Source: Fimenecus sp045595185
GTDB lineage: Bacteria; Bacillota; Clostridia; Oscillospirales; Acutalibacteraceae
DNA length: 64,000 bases
Assembly (NCBI GenBank): GCA_045595185.1
Contig: JAZNZX010000067.1
Span: 75,215 to 139,214 of the forward strand
Direction of reading: 5' to 3'
Part shown: one piece after another, positions 32,449 to 40,968 of the stretch
Position numbering within the stretch: position 1 is the stretch's first letter
Layout of the letters: each line of letters opens with the position of its first letter
The notes under the pieces: model-generated
The model's input: the letters and a program-made list of their open reading frames with translations, nothing else
The model's database searches: none
What the model was told of the DNA's origin: nothing
Translations under genes and position numbers: made by a program

Positions 32449-34122
32449 ATGAATTTAAGAAGTGAAAATGTATTAAGAGGTGTCGAAAGAGCACCTAACA
32501 GAAGCCTTTTCTATGCAATGGGCTATACTAAGGAAGAAATCGAAAGACCATTGATTGCTGTTGTGTCTGCACACAGTGAAATTGTTCCTGGTCATATTCA
32601 TCTCGATAAGGTTACAGAAGCTGTTAAAGCTGGTGTTCGTATGGCAGGTGGTACTCCTGTTATGGTTCCTGCAATCGGTGTTTGTGATGGTATCGCTATG
32701 GGTCACGTTGGTATGAAATACTCACTTGCATCTCGTGAACTTATTGCAGATAGCGTTGAAACAATGATTATGGCACACGGTTTTGACGGTGCTGTTCTTG
32801 TTCCTAACTGTGACAAGATTGTTCCGGGTATGATTATGGCAGCTGTTCGTCTTAATATCCCTGCAGTTGTATGTTCAGGCGGACCTATGATGTCAGGCCT
32901 TATTGACGGTGTTGAAACATCGCTTTCAAAAATGTTTGAAGCAGTCGGTGCTAAAAAAGCAGGTATTATCGACGATTGCAAACTTTGTGAATTTGAAGAA
33001 AATGTATGTCCGGGTTGTGGCTCTTGTTCAGGTATGTACACAGCAAACTCTATGAACTGTCTTGCAGAGGCTGTTGGTATTGCTCTTCCCGGTAACGGTA
33101 CAATTCCTGCAGTACATAGCGGTCGTATTCAGCTTGCAAAGCACGCAGGTATGGCAATTATGAACCTTGTTAAGAATGACATCAAGGCTCGCGATATTAT
33201 CAACGAAAAGTCAATCCGTAATGCTCTTGCTTGCGATATGGCTCTTGGTTGTTCTTCAAACAGCGTTCTTCATCTTCTTGCTATTGCTAATGAAGCAGAA
33301 GTTCCTGTTGATTTACATATGTTCAATGAAATCAGTGCAAAAGTGCCTAACCTTTGTCACCTTGCACCTGCAGGCGGAACACATATGCACGACCTTAACA
33401 ACGCAGGTGGTATTCCTGCTGTTCAGGCTGAGCTTGCAAAGAAAAACCTTCTTGATTTGTCACTTATTACTGCGACAGGTAAAACAGTCGGTGAAAATAT
33501 TGAAGGTGCTTATATTAAGAATACGGATGCAATCCGTCCAATTGATAACCCATATAGTGAAACAGGTGGTATCGCAATTCTTTGGGGTAATATTGCAAAA
33601 GATGGTTGCGTAGTAAAGAGAAGTGCTGTTGCTCCTGAAATGCTTTGCCATTCAGGTCCTGCAAGAGTATTTGATTCCGAAGATGCTGCTATCGATGCAA
33701 TCTACAACGGAAAAATCGTTGATGGTGATGTTGTTGTTATTCGTTACGAAGGCCCTGTTGGTGGTCCTGGTATGAGGGAAATGCTCAATCCAACTTCAGC
33801 ACTTGCAGGTATGAAGCTTGACAAGACTGTTGCTCTTATTACTGATGGTCGTTTCAGTGGTGCATCTCGTGGTGCTTCAATCGGTCACGTTTCACCTGAA
33901 GCTGCTGCAGGCGGTGAAATCGGTCTTATTTACGAAGGCGATATTATCGAAATCAATATCCCTGAAAGCAAAATCAATGTTCAGGTTTCTGACGAAGAGC
34001 TTGAAAGCAGAAGAAAATCTTATGTTAAGCCTGAACCAAATGTTAAGTCAGGTTGGCTTGCTCGTTACTCAACACTCGTTTCATCAGCAAAAGACGGTGC
34101 TGTTATGAAAAAGGTATTCTGA
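32449..34122 (+). CDS. ilvD: Dihydroxy-acid dehydratase IlvD
   Basis: IlvD makes the 2-keto acid precursors of valine, leucine and isoleucine from dihydroxy acids. The 557-residue protein has the Fe-S Cys blocks PNCDKIVPGM (~120) and CPGCGSCSGMYTANSMNC (~188) and a C-terminal EGPVGGPGMREMLNPTSAL block (~433), then GRFSGASRGASIGH. TAGGAGG at 32436-32442 fixes the ATG at 32449. An in-frame upstream extension through the repeat element has no ribosome site. No other ilv genes lie nearby. A NERD-domain gene follows three bases after the stop. Confidence 0.97.
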   Translation: MNLRSENVLRGVERAPNRSLFYAMGYTKEEIERPLIAVVSAHSEIVPGHIHLDKVTEAVKAGVRMAGGTPVMVPAIGVCDGIAMGHVGMKYSLASRELIADSVETMIMAHGFDGAVLVPNCDKIVPGMIMAAVRLNIPAVVCSGGPMMSGLIDGVETSLSKMFEAVGAKKAGIIDDCKLCEFEENVCPGCGSCSGMYTANSMNCLAEAVGIALPGNGTIPAVHSGRIQLAKHAGMAIMNLVKNDIKARDIINEKSIRNALACDMALGCSSNSVLHLLAIANEAEVPVDLHMFNEISAKVPNLCHLAPAGGTHMHDLNNAGGIPAVQAELAKKNLLDLSLITATGKTVGENIEGAYIKNTDAIRPIDNPYSETGGIAILWGNIAKDGCVVKRSAVAPEMLCHSGPARVFDSEDAAIDAIYNGKIVDGDVVVIRYEGPVGGPGMREMLNPTSALAGMKLDKTVALITDGRFSGASRGASIGHVSPEAAAGGEIGLIYEGDIIEINIPESKINVQVSDEELESRRKSYVKPEPNVKSGWLARYSTLVSSAKDGAVMKKVF

Positions 34123-34124
34123 TT

Positions 34125-34877
34125 ATGTCAAAGGTTGTAAAAATCAAATCACAACTTAAACAAGAGAAGAATAAGTCCTTTCTAAAGGTTGTTTTGTCAC
34201 TTTTTCTTGCAATTTTGTTTGCTGTATTTGGCTTAGTAACACTTTTTGCAATTCTGCTGAAAAAATCAACATTACATATGGCAATTCCTGTTATATTTAT
34301 TCTGTTGGCTTTTGCAGGACTGATTGTTTTCCTTGTTTTTAAAAAGGAATACGGTATTTTACAGTCAGGCGTTCGCGGTGAAGAAACAACACTTAAAATT
34401 TTGCGAAAGCTTCCTAAAGAATTTACAGTTCTTACTAACCCTGTTATTCATAATCGTGGTGCTGTCAACGAACTTGATTTTGTTGTTGTCAGTAAAAACG
34501 GAGTTTTTATCATTGAAAGTAAAAATTATCGTGGAATAGTTTGCGGTAAAACATCAAATTCAAACTGGAAACAGATTAAACACGGTAAAAATGGTAAAAC
34601 CTTTGAAAAGGAAGTTTCAAATCCTGCAAAACAGTCGTTCCGTCAGAAAAGGCGACTTGAGGAATTGTTCAGGGATTTGCGTATAACTGCCACCGTTTAT
34701 CCTGTTTTGTATTTCGTTGATGATAGAACTGAACTTAAAATTCAGGATGATGCAGACTTGAATATTGCAATAATAAATGATGAAAATACTTTGCTTCAGT
34801 TTATTCAAAATACCAAAGGCAGAGAAAAAGTAAGTTCAGAGGAGCTTGCAAAAATAATAAGACAATTTAAAAGATAA
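34125..34877 (+). CDS. NERD-domain membrane protein
   Basis: The 250-residue protein has two N-terminal transmembrane segments (~22-43 and ~51-72) and then a NERD (nuclease-related) domain: GVRGEETTLKILRKLP (~83), NELDFVVVSKNGVFIIESKNY (21 residues; core ELDFVVVS ... IIESKNY, ~120-138) and a C-terminal helical part. The Asp, Glu and Lys of that core match the restriction-like catalytic arrangement, so nuclease activity is possible but unproven in the family. It lies between ilvD and the spoIVF-like pair, three bases after ilvD, with no functional link evident. Confidence 0.85.
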   Translation: MSKVVKIKSQLKQEKNKSFLKVVLSLFLAILFAVFGLVTLFAILLKKSTLHMAIPVIFILLAFAGLIVFLVFKKEYGILQSGVRGEETTLKILRKLPKEFTVLTNPVIHNRGAVNELDFVVVSKNGVFIIESKNYRGIVCGKTSNSNWKQIKHGKNGKTFEKEVSNPAKQSFRQKRRLEELFRDLRITATVYPVLYFVDDRTELKIQDDADLNIAIINDENTLLQFIQNTKGREKVSSEELAKIIRQFKR

Positions 34878-34928
34878 CATATTGTCCATAATGTCAGCAT
34901 ATTTTTAAGTGGTGATATTATGGACAAT
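34877..34928 (+). promoter_or_regulatory. Dyad spanning the spoIVFA-like start codon and a possible sigma-E promoter
   Basis: ATTGTCCATAAT (34881-34892) and ATTATGGACAAT (34917-34928) are perfect 12-base inverted repeats. The right arm contains the ATG at 34920, and GGTGA lies just before it. In the same stretch ACATATT (34877-34883) and CATATTTT (34898-34905) are 14 bases apart, close to the sigma-E form (-35 KMATATT, N14, -10 CATACAMT). The predicted start would give a very short leader. Confidence 0.4.
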
Positions 34929-35654
34929 GATTTTTACGAAAGAAGCCCAAAAAGAAGCAAGAAAAAAGCTTCAGACAAGCAGAATGTAATGGCAAAGGTG
35001 ATTGCTGTTCAGCTTGTTTTATCTCTTATGGTGTCGGGAATTATCTTCGGTGTTTGCAGAACTGAAAGCAACTTGTCAAAAAGCATAAAAGAATTTTACT
35101 GCGAAATATGTAAAACCGATATTGCAGTTTCAGCAATTTTCGGCACATTGAAGGGTGTTGTAAAACAAACTTTTGCACCTACATTGGAAGAAAACACATC
35201 AGGAGAAACAACAGAAGAATCAGGGGAAAAGGCAGACTTTTCTCCTGTTTTTTTAACAGTAAAATTTACTGAACCTATTAAAATAAATTATGTTTCTTCT
35301 AATTTCGGTTATCGCGTAAGTCCCATAACACAAAAATACTCATTACACAAGGGGATTGACATACCTGCCGATAAAAACACCTCAATTTATGCTGTATATG
35401 ACGGAATAATTGAAAAAGCAGAATACAATAGCATAAACGGAAATTATATTGTAATCCAGCATAGCGAGTCCTTAAAAACCACATATAACCATTGTGATAA
35501 ATTGCTTGTAACAGAAGGAGACAAAGTCCAAAAAGGTGAAAAAATAGCTCTCGTTGGGTCGACAGGCTATTCAACAGGTAATCATCTTCACTTTGAAACA
35601 ATTCTTAACGGTAAATATGTGAATCCTTTGTGGGTGCTTGAATATGGTACTTAA
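34920..35654 (+). CDS. spoIVFA: SpoIVFA-like M23 (LytM) family membrane protein
   Basis: The 244-residue protein has a basic N-terminus, one transmembrane segment (~28-46), a linker, and a C-terminal M23/LytM domain (from ~125). The metal-site residues SLHKGIDIPA (His, Asp) and GNHLHFE (His-x-His) are all present. In Bacillus SpoIVFA is the LytM-domain protein that anchors and holds the SpoIVFB protease. Size, topology and the M50 gene overlapping the 3' end by 11 bases support this match. A generic M23 peptidase would be the alternative. The spoIVFAB genes of Bacillus also lie near rplU. Confidence 0.8.
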   Translation: MDNDFYERSPKRSKKKASDKQNVMAKVIAVQLVLSLMVSGIIFGVCRTESNLSKSIKEFYCEICKTDIAVSAIFGTLKGVVKQTFAPTLEENTSGETTEESGEKADFSPVFLTVKFTEPIKINYVSSNFGYRVSPITQKYSLHKGIDIPADKNTSIYAVYDGIIEKAEYNSINGNYIVIQHSESLKTTYNHCDKLLVTEGDKVQKGEKIALVGSTGYSTGNHLHFETILNGKYVNPLWVLEYGT

Positions 35655-36249
35655 TTTGTACGGAATAAAGGTGGAAATTACATTTTTATTTATCGCTTTT
35701 ATTTCCTTTGTCATTTCACTTGATGCACCATCAAATGTTCTTATAACCTTATTTGTTTCATTGTTACACGAAACAGGTCATCTTGTTATGATGATTTCCC
35801 TGAAAAACAAACCGGAAAAGGTAAGGTTTGAGCTGACAGGGATAAATATAATAAGAAATCAGTCAACTGTAATAAGTACAAAAAATGAAATACTCATTTC
35901 ATTTGGCGGGCCCCTAATCAATGGTTTAATGACTATAATCAGTTGTGTTTTATTCCAATTTTATAATAGTGAAATAGTGGTTACATTTGCTTGTATAAAT
36001 CTTATCCTTATGACCTTTAATCTGTTACCAATAAAGAAACTTGATGGGGGACGAATACTTTATTTTCTTTTGTCAATAAGATTTGATTTTATGCTTTGTT
36101 CAAAAATATTAAAGGCAACATCTCTGGTTTTTATTTCTGTAATTTTCATTTGGGGACTATATATTTTTGTTGTCAGCAATTGCAATTTTTCCTTGATTAT
36201 AATTGCAGTTTTTCTTTTAATTTCATACTTTAACGATAATGAATATTGA
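35644..36249 (+). CDS. spoIVFB: SpoIVFB-like M50 intramembrane metalloprotease
   Basis: SpoIVFB cleaves the pro-sequence of pro-sigma-K in the outer forespore membrane. The 201-residue protein has about five or six hydrophobic segments, the zinc motif HETGH (~41-45) and the second metal block LLPIKKLDGGRI (~125). It lacks the C-terminal CBS domain found in Bacillus SpoIVFB. The ATG at 35644 lies inside the end of the spoIVFA-like gene. The presence in this window of sigK with a hydrophobic pro-sequence makes it the likely substrate. Confidence 0.82.
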   Translation: MVLNLYGIKVEITFLFIAFISFVISLDAPSNVLITLFVSLLHETGHLVMMISLKNKPEKVRFELTGINIIRNQSTVISTKNEILISFGGPLINGLMTIISCVLFQFYNSEIVVTFACINLILMTFNLLPIKKLDGGRILYFLLSIRFDFMLCSKILKATSLVFISVIFIWGLYIFVVSNCNFSLIIIAVFLLISYFNDNEY

Positions 36250-36303
36250 AATAAAAATCAAATTATAGTAAAATAATTTAAATAACTTTTTGTGAGGTCA
36301 ATT

Positions 36304-38148
36304 ATGGTAAAAAAAGAAGTTGAAAAATTACTTAAAAAGGTTCAAAAGCCTGCAAGATACACAGGTGGCGAACTTAATAGTGTTACAAAAAACAAAGAGG
36401 ATGTAAAACTTCGATATGCATTCTGTTTTCCTGATAATTACGAAATCGGTATGTCCCATCTTGGTATGAAGATTTTATACAGTCTTGTAAACGCAAGAAG
36501 CGACGCTTGGTGCGAAAGAGTTTTTGCACCTTGGGAAGATATGGAAGCACTTATGTGTGAAAATAATGTTAAACTCTATGCACTTGAAAGTGGAGACAGT
36601 CTTGATGAGTTCGACCTTGTTGGTTTTACATTACAATACGAATTGAGTTATACCAATGTTCTTAATATGCTCAGTTTAGGTGGAATTCCTGTTCTTAAAA
36701 AGGACAGAACAAGCCTTACACCTATTGTAATAGCAGGTGGACCTTGTGTTTGTAACCCTGAGCCAATGGTAGATTTTATTGATATTTTCTTGCCCGGTGA
36801 AGGAGAAGAAGTGACAAACGAGCTTATTGACCTTTTAATCGAGCATAAGGAAAAAGGCTCAACAAGACTTGAATTTTTGCGAGAAGCTGCAAAAATCGAA
36901 GGTGTTTATGTACCTGAATTTTATAATGTGGATTATAACGAAGACGGTACAATTAAAGCTGTTGAAAATTTTGAAACAGCACCTGCAAAGGTTAAGAAAA
37001 GAATTATATCTGACCTTGATTCAGCACACTATCCAAAGGATTTTGTTGTTCCATTTATAGATGTAGTTCAGGACAGAACTGTTGGCGAGGTATTTCGTGG
37101 TTGTATTCGTGGTTGTCGTTTTTGTCAGGCAGGGTTTATTTACAGACCAATTCGCGAAAAATCACCTGATACTATTAATGAACAATGCAGAAACATAAGT
37201 GATGCAACAGGTTATGATGAAATTTCACTTTGCTCACTTTCTACAAGTGACTATACTAATATCGAAAAACTTATTCCAATGCTTTTTGATTGGGCATTAA
37301 AAGAAAACATCAATGTTTCATTACCGTCATTAAGAGTTGATAATTTTTCGGATGAACTTATGGAAGAACTCAAAAAAGTCCGTCGTAGCGGTCTTACATT
37401 TGCTCCTGAGGCAGGTACACAAAGACTTCGTGATGCTATAAATAAAAATGTTACTGAAGAAGAAGTTCTCCGTACAGCACTTAAAGCCTTTGACGGTGGT
37501 TGGACAAGCGTTAAACTTTACTTTATGATAGGACTTCCCACAGAAACTCTTGATGACATCAAGGGTATTTGTGACCTTGCACAAAAGGTTGTGGATACAT
37601 TTTATCGTAATCCTAATAAGCCAAAAGGTAAAGGTGTTCAGGTGAATGTAAGCTGTGCGTCTTTCGTACCAAAACCATTTACACCGTTTCAATGGGAGCC
37701 ACAGGATACTGCCGAAATGCTTATCGAAAAGCAAAAGGTTTTGCTTTCAAGTACAACGAGCAGAAAAATTTCAATCAGTTATCATCAGTCAGATACATCT
37801 GTTCTTGAAGGTGTATTGGCTCGTGGTGACCGTCGTCTTGGTAATGTTATTTACAAGGCTTGGCAAAAGGACTGTAAGTTTGATAGCTGGGATGAATTCT
37901 TTGATTTCAATAAATGGCGTGAAGCATTTAATGAATGTAATTTGACAACAGAATTCTATGCAAATCGTCGCAGAGATTATACGGAAATTCTTCCTTGGGA
38001 TATTATGGATTACGGTATCCGTAAAGAATTCCTTGTTGAGGAAAATAAAAAAGCACATGAAAGTGTAACAACACCACACTGTCGAATCAAATGCTCTGCT
38101 TGTGGTGCAAATAAATTGAACGGAGGTAAATGTGATGCCAGAAGTTAA
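36304..38148 (+). CDS. TIGR03960-family B12-binding radical SAM protein
   Basis: The 614-residue protein has an N-terminal B12-binding-like domain and a radical SAM domain. The cluster motif is RGCIRGCRFCQAG (Cys-x3-Cys-x2-Cys, ~263-275), followed by LCSLSTSDYTN and GLPTETLDDIKGI (~400). Its reaction is not established. The next gene is the usual TIGR03936 partner, overlapping by 14 bases. In most Clostridia this pair precedes rng-rplU-rpmA, and that continuation is missing here. The ATG at 36304 follows GAGG at 36294-36297. Confidence 0.9.
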   Translation: MVKKEVEKLLKKVQKPARYTGGELNSVTKNKEDVKLRYAFCFPDNYEIGMSHLGMKILYSLVNARSDAWCERVFAPWEDMEALMCENNVKLYALESGDSLDEFDLVGFTLQYELSYTNVLNMLSLGGIPVLKKDRTSLTPIVIAGGPCVCNPEPMVDFIDIFLPGEGEEVTNELIDLLIEHKEKGSTRLEFLREAAKIEGVYVPEFYNVDYNEDGTIKAVENFETAPAKVKKRIISDLDSAHYPKDFVVPFIDVVQDRTVGEVFRGCIRGCRFCQAGFIYRPIREKSPDTINEQCRNISDATGYDEISLCSLSTSDYTNIEKLIPMLFDWALKENINVSLPSLRVDNFSDELMEELKKVRRSGLTFAPEAGTQRLRDAINKNVTEEEVLRTALKAFDGGWTSVKLYFMIGLPTETLDDIKGICDLAQKVVDTFYRNPNKPKGKGVQVNVSCASFVPKPFTPFQWEPQDTAEMLIEKQKVLLSSTTSRKISISYHQSDTSVLEGVLARGDRRLGNVIYKAWQKDCKFDSWDEFFDFNKWREAFNECNLTTEFYANRRRDYTEILPWDIMDYGIRKEFLVEENKKAHESVTTPHCRIKCSACGANKLNGGKCDARS

Positions 38149-38818
38149 AAAATGGGCTATGGAAGTGCGAATGTCCTTTCAAAAAACAGGTATGGCAAAG
38201 TTTATCTCACATCTTGATACAGTTCGTTGTATTACAAGAGCAATGAAAAGAGCCTGTGTGCCAATATGGTTCACCGAAGGCTTTAACCCGCATGCATTTT
38301 TAACCTTTGCAATGCCACTTTCATTGGGCTTTGAAAGTCTTTGTGAAACTGTTGATTTTCGTCTTTTGGAACAGGTTGATTTGAATGAGCTCGCAAAAAA
38401 AATCAACGATGCTTTGCCTGTCGATATAACTGTCAAAGAAATATATGTTTACGAAGCTTCTCCTAACGACATCCGTTGGGCTGAATATAAAATTATATTC
38501 AATAATCCCGATAAATTACTTTCAGAGCAAGCTGAAAAAATCCTTTCTGCTGACGAAATTCTTGTTCTCAAAAAAGCAAAACAAGGCAGAAAAAAGGTTG
38601 ATAAGGAAGTTAATATCAAAGAGCATATCAAATCATTTGAATTAACCGAAAAAGACGGTAAGCTTGTTTTGAATACCGTTTTATCATCGGGAACAAGCAT
38701 CAACATAAATCCTATGCTTTTAATCGGTGTATTGGTAAAGGATACCGAAACCGACGAGCAGGATGTTGATATAATCAAGGTTCAGTCTTATACTGAAGAT
38801 ATGGAAGTATTTAGATAA
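38135..38818 (+). CDS. TIGR03936-family (DUF2344) radical-SAM-associated protein
   Basis: The 227-residue protein shows the DUF2344 pattern: KFISHLDTVRCITRAMKRA (~25), FTEGFNPHAFLTFAMPL (~50) and GFESLCETVDF (~70). It always partners with the TIGR03960 protein; whether it is a subunit or a substrate handler is unknown. CGGAGGT at 38121-38127 supports the ATG at 38135. It shares its stop TAA with the start of the MFS gene (TAATG). Confidence 0.9.
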   Translation: MPEVKKWAMEVRMSFQKTGMAKFISHLDTVRCITRAMKRACVPIWFTEGFNPHAFLTFAMPLSLGFESLCETVDFRLLEQVDLNELAKKINDALPVDITVKEIYVYEASPNDIRWAEYKIIFNNPDKLLSEQAEKILSADEILVLKKAKQGRKKVDKEVNIKEHIKSFELTEKDGKLVLNTVLSSGTSININPMLLIGVLVKDTETDEQDVDIIKVQSYTEDMEVFR

Positions 38819-39993
38819 TGGCAACTTTATTAGTAATTGTTATTTTTGTTACATATGTGGGTCTTGGTATTCCTGATTCTCTTTTTGGGACAGCTTGGCC
38901 TGCCATATATACCGAAATGGATTTGCCTATTTCCTATTCAAATTTTGTAACAGGCTTAATGTATATGGGCACAATTGTTTCAAGTCTTTTAAGCTCAAGA
39001 CTTGTAAATAAATTCGGCACAGCATTGGTAACTGCATTCAGTACAGCACTGACAGCAGTTGCAATTCTTGGATTTTCATTTTCAGATAATATATTACTCC
39101 TTTGCCTTTGTGCAATTCCTTTAGGGCTTGGTGCAGGTGCTATTGATAATGTTTTAAACAGTTATGTCGCACTCAATTACAATGCAACCCATGTGAATTT
39201 CCTTCATTGTTCTTATGGTGTTGGTGTTACAATCAGTCCCTTTTTAATGTCCATAGCATTGAGTAACAGTAATAATTGGCAAGGCGGATACAGAACTATG
39301 TTCTTTTTCCAGCTTGCATTGACAATCATTTGCTTTGCATCATTACCCATATGGAAAAAGGTTAAGGAACAAAAGGCAGAGGAAGATGAAACAAAAGTTG
39401 TACCCATTAAGGAATTATTGAGTATTCCCATAGCAAGAGCAAGTCTTGTTGTTTATTACGGTTCTTGTGCAATCGAGTCTGTATGCCTTGCCTGGGGTAG
39501 TACTTTCTTGGTTAATTCCAAGGGATTAACACCTGAACAGGGTGCGGAAATGATAACATTCTATTTTGTAGGAATGACTTTGGGCAGATTTTTGTCAGGT
39601 TTGCTTGTTAATAAAATTTCACCTAAAAAGATTATTGTAACAGGGGAGTTAATCACTTTTATCGCGGTTGTTCTTACTTTCGCAGTTAACCCGAAATTTG
39701 CGGGTCTTGGTCTTTTCTTTATCGGACTCGGTAACGGACCGATATTCCCTAACATGACACATTTAACACCAATTCATATGGGACGAGATATTTCTCAGTC
39801 TTTTATTGGTCTTCAAGGTGCAATTTCCTATGGAAGCATTTTGCTTTCACCAATTACATTCGGCTTACTTGCAGAAAAATTCACAACAGATATTTTCAGC
39901 ATATTCCAGATAATTGCTTGGTTGATTACAGCAGTATCAACTTATGTGATGCTGAAACACTCAAAATCAACTCAACTAATGGTTGAAAAGTAA
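38818..39993 (+). CDS. MFS permease (first of two paralogs)
   Basis: The 391-residue protein has about 12 transmembrane segments. Its opening (TYVGLGIPDSLFGTAWPAIY) and the segment LGAGAIDNVLNSYVALNY closely match the MFS permease at 56848-58011 (SLGLPDSLFGAAWPVVH, YGAGVIDTALNNFVSLHY), so the two are paralogs of one subfamily. The substrate is unknown. Translational coupling to the TIGR03936 gene through TAATG replaces the usual rng-rplU linkage. Confidence 0.85.
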   Translation: MATLLVIVIFVTYVGLGIPDSLFGTAWPAIYTEMDLPISYSNFVTGLMYMGTIVSSLLSSRLVNKFGTALVTAFSTALTAVAILGFSFSDNILLLCLCAIPLGLGAGAIDNVLNSYVALNYNATHVNFLHCSYGVGVTISPFLMSIALSNSNNWQGGYRTMFFFQLALTIICFASLPIWKKVKEQKAEEDETKVVPIKELLSIPIARASLVVYYGSCAIESVCLAWGSTFLVNSKGLTPEQGAEMITFYFVGMTLGRFLSGLLVNKISPKKIIVTGELITFIAVVLTFAVNPKFAGLGLFFIGLGNGPIFPNMTHLTPIHMGRDISQSFIGLQGAISYGSILLSPITFGLLAEKFTTDIFSIFQIIAWLITAVSTYVMLKHSKSTQLMVEK

Positions 39994-40012
39994 AAATTCA
40001 ACTTTTGTTATA

Positions 40013-40041
40013 TTTACTTTATGATTGTTGTACCATACAAT
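40013..40041 (+). promoter_or_regulatory. Promoter for the XRE regulator pair
   Basis: TTTACT (40013-40018) and TACAAT (40036-40041) are 17 bases apart, 41 bases before the ATG at 40082. Confidence 0.5.
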
Positions 40042-40081
40042 GCAGGTGTAATCGGTTACAAAATTTCAAGGAGTGATTTTT

Positions 40082-40579
40082 ATGAAAAAAACAATTGGTA
40101 AGAAACTTCATGAATTAAGAAAACAGTCAGGCTTTACACAGGACTATGTTGCTGAAAAATTAGGTGTGTCTGCACAGGCAGTTTCAAAATGGGAAAATGA
40201 TATTGCCTGTCCCGATATTATGACATTACCGTATATTGCAGAACTTTTCGGTATTACAATTGATGAGCTTTTCAAAAATGAAGAAGTGCAATCAAATGTG
40301 AAATATGAAAAGACAGAAAAGATTAATGAAAATGAACTTGTTTTAAGAGTTTATGTTGATACAGCACACGGTGATGATATTAAAGTTAATCTTCCATATT
40401 TATTAGTTAAGGAGCTTATAAATGTGGGTAAGGATATTTCATTTATGTTTACGGGTATAGATTTAAGTGGAGTGAATTTTGAAAGTATTTTCAAAATGGT
40501 TGAACTTGGTGTGCTTGGTGAAATAGTAACGGTTGAAACACAAAATGGTGATGATGTTCGGGTGGTAGTTGAAAAATGA
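40082..40579 (+). CDS. XRE-family regulator with a C-terminal SHOCT-like/DUF4097-like domain
   Basis: The 165-residue protein has an N-terminal helix-turn-helix (KKLHELRKQSGFTQDYVAEK to VSAQAVSKWENDIACPD, residues ~5-47). The C-terminal region (~88-165) has the alternating motif LVLRVYVDTAHGDDIKVNLP and ends with ETQNGDDVRVVVEK. That C-terminal style is seen in small stress regulators and cell-envelope stress proteins (weak assignment). AAGGAG at 40068-40073 supports the ATG at 40082. It overlaps the next gene by four bases. Confidence 0.82.
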   Translation: MKKTIGKKLHELRKQSGFTQDYVAEKLGVSAQAVSKWENDIACPDIMTLPYIAELFGITIDELFKNEEVQSNVKYEKTEKINENELVLRVYVDTAHGDDIKVNLPYLLVKELINVGKDISFMFTGIDLSGVNFESIFKMVELGVLGEIVTVETQNGDDVRVVVEK

Positions 40580-40815
40580 AGGTGGTATTTCCCGTTAATC
40601 AGAAAACAATCCGTATAAGAATACCCAATGTACTCATATTTAATAGATTTACATTCTGGTTTCTAAAAATGATTTTTGGTGTCAAATATTATCCACTTGT
40701 AAAAATTAAATACAAAGATATAAAGCCTGTTATTAAAAAGGCTAAAACTTATAAAGGATTTGAAATTGTAAATATAAATACAAGACAAGGCGAAAATATA
40801 GCTATTTATTTATAG
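40576..40815 (+). CDS. Small basic protein downstream of the XRE regulator
   Basis: I do not recognise this 79-residue protein by name. It is basic (many Lys), has a hydrophobic aromatic patch (FNRFTFWFLKMIFG, ~25-38) and ends NTRQGENIAIYL. Its layout, I.IPN at the start and ..G..I.I at the end, loosely mirrors the C-terminal domain of the preceding regulator. The ATGA overlap suggests coupled translation and a joint function. Confidence 0.65.
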   Translation: MKVVFPVNQKTIRIRIPNVLIFNRFTFWFLKMIFGVKYYPLVKIKYKDIKPVIKKAKTYKGFEIVNINTRQGENIAIYL

Positions 40816-40835
40816 AAACTTTTTCAAAAAAACTC

Positions 40836-40864
40836 TTGCTTTTTTACTTGACTTGTGATATGAT
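40836..40864 (+). promoter_or_regulatory. Promoter for rplS
   Basis: TTGCTT (40836-40841) and TATGAT (40859-40864) are 17 bases apart. This gives a leader of about 98 bases before the rplS start. Confidence 0.6.
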
Positions 40865-40870
40865 ATTTAA

Positions 40871-40968
40871 GCATTTGTGGGAAACTGCAAAAAAATAACT
40901 ATTATCTCGGGTGGTCCTCTGCTGAACTTCGGTACGAACACTTGAAAAATTTTTATCGGAGGTTAGTT
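40871..40968 (+). promoter_or_regulatory. Candidate L19 (rplS) leader RNA
   Basis: The leader contains CTCGGGTGGTCCTCTGC and TGAACTTCGGTACGAACAC, a GC-rich stretch in an otherwise AT-rich gap. Firmicutes rplS genes often carry an autogenous L19 leader. I cannot confirm the consensus by eye, so this is a candidate. Confidence 0.4.
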
